Shown piece by piece: positions 40,101 through 52,100 of a stretch of 64,000 nt of DNA. Every line of letters starts with the position of its first letter. The first letter of the stretch is position 1. Made by a program: the position numbers and the translations under genes. This DNA is from Bathymodiolus brooksi (lineage: Eukaryota > Mollusca > Bivalvia > Mytilida > Modiolidae): positions 20,914,413 to 20,978,412 of the forward strand of contig OY804589.1 of assembly GCA_963680875.1 (NCBI GenBank), given 5' to 3'. The notes under the pieces were generated by a model. It saw nothing but the letters and a program-made list of their open reading frames with translations. It did no database searches and had not been told where the DNA came from.

Positions 40101-43100
40101 GTATTTGTTTTATTACCTTATACAGACTCCCAATTTTGAATACTCTTTTGCATATATTTTATTATTCTATAAGACGAACGTCGAGTCTACATTATATACA
40201 TAAGCTGAATCGACTACGTGAGGAAAGTGAGTAAATGTTTACACATATAACTCTAACACATACCTGGGCATGAGATGTTAGTAGAGCATGAACCAGTTTC
40301 ATTATGCAATCCTGGGCAAGGAGAACCGCCATTTACAGGTGACGGATTATCACAGGCTCTATATCGTGTCCTTGTTCCTCCATCACACGTCTTTGTACAT
40401 TGAGTCCAGTCTCCCCACGAACCCCAGACTCCATTTACTAAAAGGAAATAAACATTAACGTGGTCAATATCTGTAAAAAACTATTAAAGCAGCAAAGTTC
40501 GTTGTGGTCTTTCTAGTTAAAGCACAGTGTTTATATTTTCAATAAAATACCAAAGATATCTGCTAGTTTGATTAATGGTGTTCAACGCCACATTCAACAA
40601 TAGTTGATGCATTTCGTCACGGTAAGTTTTATTGGTGGAGTACTCGGAGAAAACGACCGACCTGTCGCTGGTCACTGATAAACTTTATCGCATAATGTTG
40701 TATCGAATACACCTTACTATGAACGGGGTTCGAACTCTCAACGTCAGTGGTGATATACACTGATTGCACAGGTAGTTGTACATCTAGCTACCACACGATA
40801 ACGACCACGACAGCCCCTGTTAACTACCGGATGTCAATTTATTACATATAATATTGCAATATAGCATCCTACATTATAATAATTAAAACGTAGATATCAA
40901 ATTCAATACGCACTAGGCGTTTCTGCAATAATCTTCATTGTGTACGCTCAAATTCAAAAGATTGGAAAACCAAATAAAAAAAAAACATCTTATGGAGTAA
41001 GAACACAATAAGGGCATAAACAGGATAGCCAAGTCAGGCTATGGTCACATATGCCCGAGGGATGAGAACAATAGTCTTAGTAATAATTACATTATTTAGT
41101 AACTGTGCAATTTCAATTATAAGTATATCTAATAAACCATGTCAGTGTCGAAACACTGGCTACTGGGTAGATGATACCTCCGGAGATTAATAGTCTACCA
41201 GCAGATGTATCAACCTAGTTATAGTAGCACTGGCTACTGGGTAGATGATACATCCGGAGATTAATAGTCCACCAGCAGAGGTATCAACCTAGTGATAGTA
41301 ACACTGACTACTGGGTAGATGATACCTCCGGAGACTAATAGTGCACCAGTATAGGTATCAACCTTGTGATAGTAACACTGACTACTGGGTAGATGATACC
41401 TTCGGAGATTAATAGTCCACCTCCAGAGGTATCAACCTACTGATAGTAACACTGACTACTGGGTAGATGATACATCCGGAGACTAATAGTCCACAGTAGA
41501 GGTATCAACCTAGTGAGAGTAACACTGGCTACTGGCTAGATGATACCTCCGGAGACTAATATTCCCCCTGCAGAGGTATCAACCTAGTGATAGTAACACT
41601 GACTACTGGGTAGATGATAACCCGGAGACTAATAGTCCACCAGAAGAGGTACCAACCTAGTGATAATAACACTGACTACTGGGTAGATGATACCTCCGGA
41701 GATTAATAGTCCACCAGCAGAGGTATCAACCTAGTGATAGTAACACTGACTACTGGGTAGATGATAACCCGAAGACTAATAGTCCACCAGCAGAGGTATC
41801 AACCTAGTGATAGTAACACTGGCTACTGGGTAAATGATACCTCTGGAGATTAATAGTCCACCAGCAGAGGTATCAACCTAGTGATAGTAACACTGACTAC
41901 TGGGTAGATGATCCCTTGAGGAATTAATAGTCCACCAGCAGAGGTATCAACCTAGTGAGAGCAACACTGGCTATTGGGTAGATGATACCTCCGGAGACTA
42001 GTAGTCCACCAGCAGAGGTATGAACCTAGTGATAGTAACACTGACTACTGGGTAGATGATACCTCCGGAGATTAATGGTCCACCTCCAGAGGTATCAATC
42101 TAGTGATAGTAACATTGACTACTTGGTAGGTGATACCTCCGGAGACTATTATTCCCCCTGCAGAGGTATCAACCTAGTGATTGTAACACTGACTACTGGG
42201 TAGATGATAACCCGGAGACTAATAGTCCACCAGAAGAGGTATCAACCTAGTGATAATAACACTGACTACTGGGTAGATGATACCTCCGGAGACTAATAGT
42301 CCACCAGCAGAGGTATCAACCTAGTGATAGTAACACTGGCTACTGGGTAGATGATACCTCCGGAAACGAATAGTCCACCAGTAGAGGTCTCAACCTAGTG
42401 AAAGTAACACTGACTATTGGGTAGATGATACCTCCGGAGACTAATAGTCCACCTGCAGAGGTATCAACCTAGTGATAGTAACACTGACTAATGAGTAGAT
42501 GATACCTCTGGAGACTAATAGTCCACCAGCGGAGGTATCAACCTAGTGATAGTAACACTGACTACTGGGTAGATGATACCTTGGGGAACTAATAGTCCAC
42601 CAGCAGACGTATGGAGGAAATGTAATAATTCTACATCAACCTAGTGATAGTAATAAAAACGTAGATATCAAGTTTGGTGTACATGACCTTTATAGGGTAC
42701 GCTCATTATTTAGACAATATAATATGCATAAGCTAAAATTAAAAAAATATTACAAATATCTGTTAAATACCTGTTTTCAATGTATTCCATATATTATAAT
42801 AACATAGCATGCAACATTGTAATAAGTTCTTTTTTTCATAACCGCTACGTTTGTGGATGAACATGATGATCAGTATCAAGAATGATTTTCAAATCTACAA
42901 ATTTATTGATTAGATGTGGAACATCGAAAAAAACGGGCGTTGTTTTGACTCTGATGGTAGTACCGTAATTCGCTAGTTTCGACGTTTCTCAAAATAAAAC
43001 CAAATGAGACATTGATTCTGAAAGCCGACGTTTGTTGTGTGAAAATATTGCCTACCATCTCTGGAAAAGTGGAGGACGTTATATCGTTTAAGGTAAAATT

Positions 43101-46100
43101 ATATAAGTCCTGGACACGGTTTCCACTGTTTCCATGTGTTTGGATGATATTCCAGTGTCTTATATATAGTATTCTGGTTTCCGGGTTCTCTGGTAATATA
43201 TAAGGTTCAACGAACGGACTGTTGGAAGGCAGGGGACTGTGAATTCGTCTTCTTTTTGCTGGATTATTGGATGATCCAGGTTCGGAGGAAGCGGGTCCTT
43301 TAACTAGCATCCTTGGCTACACTTCAGGTCTTTCGTGGAGAGTTCGGTGACGGAGCATGTTTTCCCTTCTATTACAAAATTGACCACAAATGGGACAGGT
43401 AATTGTGTAGATGTGAGATTCCTCGTGACGTTTCTTATTATCGGGACGGTTGAATTCTTTTCCGCAGATGTAGCAGGAATATGTTTGAGAAGATTGGACA
43501 TGGATTTTCATGTATCTAGTGAGATTGCGCTTCTGCGTAAACTGTTTACCACATTTGTCACACACGTACTTCTGAAACTATAAAATAGAAACCCATGCTA
43601 TGTTTGGGTAAAATAAAAATTTCAGTTGTATTTGTATTCCTGTTTTGAGATTTGATTGTCTTTTTGTTTGTGTTATGCATATATTTAGTGGAATGACCAG
43701 ATCCCTTCTTTATTCTGGCAGCTTGTGTGTTTCTTTTTTTTTGGTCTCGTTTTCTAATCGTGTATCTAAATACGTAATATTGATTCCCAACGGAGCCTCG
43801 TTATTTTTTTTCTATTTTTTCATTAACCATACTATATTTAATAGTTATGTTTCATTTATCAAACCCAATGGAGCTTTGATTAAAATGTAAACACATAATA
43901 AAAAAACCACTTACGTTATTTTTATCCATCTTCATGCTTACTTGAACCTGGAAAAGAATGCATATTTAATAAGACTACATTACATACCACCTGTACTACT
44001 TCACTGAAAATCGATTAAGAACTGAATGACATTAATAAAACTACCCTCGTTCGGGCTTATACACTTGACGTAATGAAATCTTTTAAAATTATAACAATAT
44101 GTAGTAAGATTGTTCAAATAAATCGCATCTTATTTCTTTTTTTCTGAAAGATTCATACTAAAAGTAAAAACTTTACAATATGTAGCAAATGGAAAACTAT
44201 TATACAAAACGAAAATAATTTTACCTTTAACAATATGTAAACTTTCCTTGTTTCTTCTTTTATTTGTATAAATCCTTTGTATTCTGAAACAAAAAGACCT
44301 TACGTTACACAATCATCAGAATTTGGGAAATAATACTAAGAAAAAAGCATTTGTAGAAAACTTGTTAGAATAGATAGTACCAACGAAAAAGTATGGTACC
44401 TTAATTTTTTCTGAAAAGGAACAGGTTTGATTTTCAAAAATCTTTCAACAGTTTGAAGGAAATTATGAGAATATTGATTAAAACGTGTAAATGGGAAACA
44501 GATGTTCTCCATAGAAAAGAAAATGTCACAATACGATCAGTCATTATACAAGACTATTGCTTTTTATAGAATAGAAGACTGTTTCCTGAATTAAAAATCA
44601 ACGTGTGAAAAGACTACATGAATTAATTTGAAAACAGAAGAAAATACTGATTAAAATATGCAAGTATAGTAGGATTGAGATGCTTACCTTTGTTCGAATA
44701 TACATTCTCTACTATATTCCACAGGATAAACACATCCTGTCACTATGAATGTTGGAATGAAAATGCCGATTTTCAAATTGGAAAATACAAAGGTTAACAT
44801 TTGAATTTGATTGGACAAAATAAAGGGATTCAACGAATGGCCAAAAATAAATGGTACAAACGCTCTCATTGGACATATAAGGAGAACCGTGGTTGGCTAA
44901 TGGAAAGGGGGATTGTGGCATTTCATTGGTCGAATTCCCAAGGTTTTCATTGGCCGATATGTAAGTGGGAAAAATGGAATGCCCTATGGGGAAACTCCCA
45001 AAAGTTTCCCAGTTGACCCCGAGGTGTTTCCGAAGAAAAAAACGCTGGGAAAACCCGGTGAGAAAAAAGGCGTGCCGAATTATCTCCCTTACACTTCCCG
45101 TTACGTCACTCCCTATAAGTCATTTCTGGTGACTTCCGGTGATGCAATTTCCCGTCACTTCCGATGACGTTATTTCCTGTAGCTTCCGGTGAGACCACTT
45201 CCGGTGACGTCATTTCCGGTGATGTCACTGCTCCTCACCACTCCTCCTCAAATAGGCGCCCGATTCAACATGACATACTACTAACGGGGTACGAACTCAC
45301 AACGTTTGTGGTGATAGGCACTGATTGTACCGATAGTTGTATATCTAACTACCGCACGATCACGACGACAGCCCCTGTTAAATATCGGATGTCAATTTAT
45401 TCCATATAATATTGTAAATAAGGGTAATAACAAAATTACCGAAATCCGAACAATCTTACAAAGGGAAAGTCAAAACTCATAAGTATATAAACAGACAAAA
45501 TCAGTAATATAGCATCCTACACTATAATAATAAAAACGTAGATAAAAATTGAATACGCACTAGGTGATTCTACAATACTCTATATTATGTACGCTAACAT
45601 TCAAAAGATTGGAAAACCAAATAAAAAACATCTATTGGAGCAAGAACACAGTAAGGGTATAAACAGGATAGCCAACAATCGGGCTATGGTCACATATGCC
45701 CGAGGGAGGATAACAATAGTCTTAGCAATAATTACATTATTTAGTAACTGTATAATTTCAATATAGGATTAAACGCATTTTTTTCCGGAGATTATCTATG
45801 TATAACCTGGACCAATTCACTCACAAACAAATAAAAATCCTTATAATTCTGTAACTAAGTATTTGTTGTTCATTTGTCTTGAAAATTTACCTTTGGGGAT
45901 CCCCAGTACGCACACATACATTCCATTGATGTGTGTCGGCCAGGAATAATAAAATGCTCTAACCTTGTTTTTCTACATTGATAACTAGACGGTGATGTAA
46001 TTAAGTTACTGATATTTTCCAATGTTATGGCATTTTGCATTTAGCTACTCAAGAAAGTAAAATGCTCAAAAAATCGTAAAATAAATCAGTAACCAGCTTG

Positions 46101-49100
46101 TGGCAATCAGCGTGCCTTGTAAACAACGTCACATGATGACGATATATTACAAAAGTCAGAGTCGATAGATGGTAGTCTTAAGTATTGTTTCCGGAATTAC
46201 TTTTTTATGACAACAATACAAGCTTTTTTTTTTCATTGACATTTATTTTTTTTATTTCATATCTAACAATTATTGTCGATTATTAACAAGACACATTGTT
46301 TATTTTATCTTTTCTTATTATCGGGAATCCAAGCCGACATTTGGCTTACATTACGAACAAAAGTAGTCCGGTGAATATCGCCTCTCGAAAAATAAACTAA
46401 CAAAAACCCCACCACCATAAGCGCTTATACACATTAATGAGTAGATGATACCTCCGGAGACTAATAGTCCACCAGCAGTGGTATCAACCTAGTGATAGTA
46501 ACACGGACTACTGGGTAGGTGATACCTCCGGAGACTAATAGTCCACCGACAGAGGTATCAACTTAGTGATAGTAACACTGACTACTGGGTAGGTGATACC
46601 TCCGGAGACTAATAGTCCACCGACAGAGGTATCAACCTAGTGATAGTAACACTGACTACTGGGTAGGTGATACCAGCGAGGACTAATAGTCCACCGACAG
46701 AGGTATCAACCTAGTGATAGTAACACTGACTACTGGGTAGGTGATACCAGCGAGGACTAATAGTCCACCAACAGAAGTATCAACCTAGTGATAGTAATAC
46801 AAACGTAGATATCAAGTTTAGTGTACATGACCTTTATAGAGTACGCTCATTATTTAGACAATATAATATGCTTAAATTAAAATGAATAAAATGTTACACA
46901 TATCTGTTTTTAATGTATTCCATATAATATAATAACATAGGAACATTGTAATAAGTTCAATTGTTCATAAAAGCTATGTTTGTGGATGAACATGATGATT
47001 AGTTGGTGCTCAGTCAATTCTAAGTATCAAGAATAAATTTCAAATCTACAAAGTATACATATACAATTATACAAATATAGCATCGTGGTTAGTAAGTAAT
47101 AGACTATCGATATTGCATGTTTTTATGGTGAATTTATTCGTATGAGGCAGACTTCATACAGTGGCTTCTCAAGAAAAACGAAAGGAAACTAGCCCGATCG
47201 TTTAATTTCACGTTCCGCTATATGTCCTTTCACTAAATAATTCTAGGTTTGGTGATTTCGTTGATCGCATCTATCCCATTGAGCTTCAAATAAAGGATAC
47301 CACAGATACAGGTAGGTCTGCTTCATACCTGGACCTACTCCTCGAAATATACATTGAGGGGAGATTAAGAACGAAACATTACGACAAAAGAGATGATTTC
47401 AATTTTCCCATTGTGAACTTTCCATTTATATGTAGCAACATTCGAGCTGCACCTGCATATGGAGTATATATCTTGCAGTTGATACGATATTCCAGAGCTG
47501 GTGATTCCTATCAGGATTTCCTTGATAGAGGGTTGCTTCTAACAAGGAAGCTACTGAACCAATGGTTCCTCTTAGTTAATTAAAGATTTATTTAAGAAGG
47601 GTATGTCGATAGAAGATGATATTATTGCCAATATTATATAATCACCAAAAAACGCTTATACCTATCTTTTATACAGAAAACGTTGTTTATTTTATTCATA
47701 TTATATACTAGTACTTGAGCATAACTTTTAAAAACCTTATCCTGGGCAATTAATGCATGTGACCACTAAAAAAGTGAGTTCGAACTCCGTTCATGGCGAG
47801 GTGTACTCGAAACAACATTATGTGATAAATTTGTCAGTGACTTGCGGTAGGTCGGATGTTTTCTCCGGGCACTCCAATTTCCTCCACCAATAAAACTAAC
47901 CGCGGCGATATAGCTCAAATATTGTTGAAAGTGGCGTTAAAGACCATAAACCAAACTTGAAATTATTGAAGCTTGTTTTTCTAATAACATTGGCTGAATT
48001 ATTCATTGCAGATATGCTATGTACTGCTTGGAACACGAAATGCATTGGAAAACTGTAATGTTTTCCAGAAATAATAAATATGTACTTGTAAGTTGTAAAC
48101 TAGCTATTCCCTTTGTATGTTATTCACACTTGGTGTATAACTTTAAAACAATAAATATACAGACTATTGAAGCTGCGGTTGAAAACAAAATGGGACGATT
48201 TCCTAATGTATATACATGTATATATACTGGACAGGAAAAGCTTAACAAGAAATATTTTTAATTTTATATTTTCAAAAATAATTTAGATTTCATTGCATAG
48301 CAATAAATATATTGTCCTAACAATCAATAACAACAATAAAGATGAACATGAACGTACAAAAAATCGTAATGCACATCCTTCCTGATTTGCAATATGCGAC
48401 ACATGATGAATTCATACATAAATCCACAATGTCAGTATATTGTCCAGGCCCCGTTGGCAGTAATGGTAGCTATGCATCTTTTGTGCATGCCTCTGATGAT
48501 TTTTTGGAACTTGTACTGTGGAATGACGTTCCATTCAATGATGAGCGCATTTTCCAATTCCTGCAAGGATTTGAATGGATGAGGATTCTCTCGAATTTGT
48601 CTGCTTAGCATGTCCAAAACATGTTCAAAAGGAGCCAGATGAGGAGAACGACTCGGCCATGGCAATGTATTAACATTGTTGGCCTGTAACAAGTTCGTGG
48701 AGAGACAAGCGGTGTGTGACCAAGCATTGTCCTGCTGAAAGACAAAGCGATTGTTTCTGTGCATGAAGAGCATCACGACAGGGCGTAAATGTCATCGCAG
48801 TAGCGCTGTGCATTCAGTGTTTGTCTTATCAGAATCAAGTTGGTCTTTCCTGCGTAATGTACTCCTTCCCACAACAGTAACTAACTGCCACCAACTGGCA
48901 TAACACAAACCGTCGCAAAGCGTTCACCAGTCCGTCTCCAGACACGAATGCGACCATCTGCAAACTTTAGTGTGAATCGAGATTAATCCGAAAAAAATAC
49001 TGTCCTCCGGTTTCTGCGCAATTTCTGATTTGTCCATGCATGTCGCTGTATTTTGTGGTGGACAGTTAAATCCATACATTTATGTGGTCTTATTGATTTG

Positions 49101-52100
49101 AAACGACAAGCTTTAATTTTATTGCGGACTGCTTGCGCGGATATGTGGACTCCAGTTGCTCTCCGTACTCTGTCAACAATCCTTGTTGCTAGTAAGAAGT
49201 GGTCACGACCTGCTGTGATCTTGATGTAACGTTCTTCTCTAGGAGTGAGACGTTTTGGTCTACCGGATCTTGGCCTATCCTTAGCTGTGTCAGTGGTCCT
49301 GAAACGTTGTGCTAACCTCCATATGGTTGTACGGCGAACACCAAATGCCACAGCAATGTAATTTACGGACATTCTGCCTTCCAACATACCGATTACGGTC
49401 ATTCTATGGAAGTCCTCTACCGCGTCCCAGAAAATGTTTGGTTACAAGAAAAATGTTTTTCTTCTGTTTTGAACCTTATGCAAGAACAAATTGTCGATGA
49501 AATAAACTTTCGGAAAGCATAAACAGGTAAGACAAGTAAAAAACCCCTACTGCACGTGCAGACGATTTTCGGCGCAAAATTACTCAGGCAAAACGTTATT
49601 GTACCTGTTTTAAATGTCTTTTGTCTTGATTAACCATATGATGCCTATAATATCTATAGACGCAGTATATTATATGTACTCTTTGAAATTTATCCTGGTA
49701 ATATTTTCAATATGCATACTGCATGTTATTAAAAATGGGGGTATACCTTTACAAAGTTTTGATCGTTTGTTGTGGGGAAAACATTTTATGACATTTTACT
49801 CTTGTTGTATATTGCATGACCTTTTTGAAACAAGAAATGCTCACTATCACTGAATCATTTGTAAAAATATATTTATACTTGTAGGATTTTCAATATTTAT
49901 CCTCTATGTTATTCTCACAGATTTAGGATGAAGAAAACGTACTTAGGTTGATTGATTTTATTGATTGATTGATTGTGCTTAACAACAATTTTAAGCAATA
50001 TTTCAGCTATATCAAACCGGAGTACCCTGAGAGAAACATTGACCATCGGCAATCAACTTGTAAACTTTATCACTTGCGGCTGCAAGCCGAGTGCACCTTT
50101 TATGTAATTTACAAAGCCTTGCGCGAAACCACGCCGTATTAGTGATAGGCTTGTATGAGTTGTTAGGTAATCCAACTACCTAGCTGAAAGAGCCACCATG
50201 GCCCTCATACTTAGGAAGATTCTAGAGGGAAAACATCTAATATTTTACTCATCTTACATATTTTATATACTTCTTTTAAAAATTAAAATTGATGAAGTAT
50301 GAAAGCTTAAATGAAAAAAGCATATCGTTTGATTCACTTTATATATTACACACATCAATTTGAACCAAAAATAAAACAGGCTTAATGTTTACCATCCTAT
50401 TAAAGTTTTTTTTTGCCGACAAAAATCATTGTACATCAACATTTTCTTTACCTTCTCCTTTATGTGATCTAAGATAAGGCAGATACACTTGCCTCATTAT
50501 GTGTGTGTTGTTTTATTTTTTACAAATTGAATATATTTAATTTCTTGTTATTGTAATTACTGCGATCCACCCTAGTGTTTTACCTAGAAATGTACAACAT
50601 TTCATAAATTTTTAGGCAAGTTTTACATGCAAACAACATAAGAAATCAATATTTCTCATTTTAACGGAAAATACTATACACAAAGAATGATCTTAAGACA
50701 GCAGTTGTCTGTGTATATTTTTTCTTAGGGACGGACCATTTAACTTCCATGAGGGAGTTTTGGTTTGTTTCTAAAAACATATTCTGATTCCCAATGTTGG
50801 TGAAAAAAATAAACTGATTTTGGTGGAAGAAAAAAAAAAATCTGATTCAGAGTTTTTGTCATATAACCTAATGTTAATTTCTGGAAAAAAAATTCGGGCT
50901 TTGCACGACAAAAACAATAAATATTCTAACTCTCGTGTTGTCCGAAAAAATAATTCTGAACGAAACAAAAAACCATAACTTTGTGTCCGATGCCTTATTC
51001 ATGTTATTGTGTCAGTCCAACACCGTCAATAAATTTTGCACGGACCCTTGATCCTGTAAATAATAAATGATGTAAACACTGTGATAATATGTGTCTTCGC
51101 ATAACCTCGTTCTGTGATGAACAAATTATGTAGATATGGTGATAATATGTGTCTCTGTAAATACATGTACTGCGATATTATGTGCCTGTTTAATACCTGA
51201 CCTGTGATTAAACAATAATGTAAATATTGTGAACATATCATTATGCATCTTTTTAGTAAGGACTTGTCATCACTGGTTTGTTATTGATAATCTAATTAGG
51301 ATACCAATTTTATAGTCTTTGGTTTGACCCAATCGCGGCTCGAAACCATGATCTAACTTCAATTCAATCGAGACCAGCATGGTAACTATAACACCACGGG
51401 TACGGCTAAATGAGCAGAAGTCGTATTAGTGTTCAGTATGATGAGGAATAACTAAAGGTTATTACTGACCAGTAGAAAACGTATTGCTGAGCAAACTTTA
51501 TTTACATATAGTAGAATGTATCCCATCTTACAATTTAGTGTCTCGGGTTGTGACACTCAATAATATGCTTTATATCTAAGCGAGGTAATATTTGATCAGT
51601 CAAAAGTAGGAAACAAACATTCACAATATAACATCGTCTAAATCATTTTGTTGTTGCATTGCTTCCGAATTACTCATTAATTCGTATCTAAATTGATTTC
51701 TTTGTCTTATCTATTGTACATACCTCTGACAGTAACATCTATCTGTTCTAGCTTGAAATAATCCCCACAACGATATCTTCCGCCGTCATTTGTTTGAACA
51801 TTATAGATAGTCATAGATCCACTATTTACATTTCCATATTTAGCTCCTGCTTGGATTTGGCTAATCCAACCCTGATTCGTTCTCTTATGCCAATAGTAAT
51901 TCGGCCGTGGTAATGTGCATGTTAAGGTAGTATTACTCCCCCATATGGCTATCGCTGAAATTAAACCAACAATAAATAAGCACAAACTTTAATAGAGAAC
52001 ACGCGTAGGTTGTTATAATTCTTGTCTCTATAAGGTTCTTTTGTGGCTATGTTAGCATTAAGGACCTTTATGGTAAAAAGGTCCTTTGGTAGTCATGTTA

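Larger units (their letters stand above)
45285..47055. repeat. Segmental duplication, copy B
   Basis: Direct copy of 40,720-42,902 with changes. It has an inserted AAGGGTAAT-type repeat at 45,417-45,504, an unrelated stretch at 45,775-46,435, and a shorter 74-bp array. The tail at 46,800-47,055 matches 42,650-42,902. Confidence 0.82.

Noticed and set aside
41140..42612. CRISPR-like array of regular repeats
   Set aside because: Units are contiguous with no unique spacers, and the context is a eukaryotic intron.
44684..44921. Minus-strand ORFs upstream of the zinc-finger gene as an N-terminal coding exon
   Set aside because: The frame does not pass through the 43,915 exon without a stop, so I treat the region as possible leader only.
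1332..50213. tRNA genes suggested by GTTCGAATCCC-type B boxes
   Set aside because: The boxes sit at the head of about 250-bp repeated elements with a common non-tRNA body, and no clover-leaf closes. They are SINEs.
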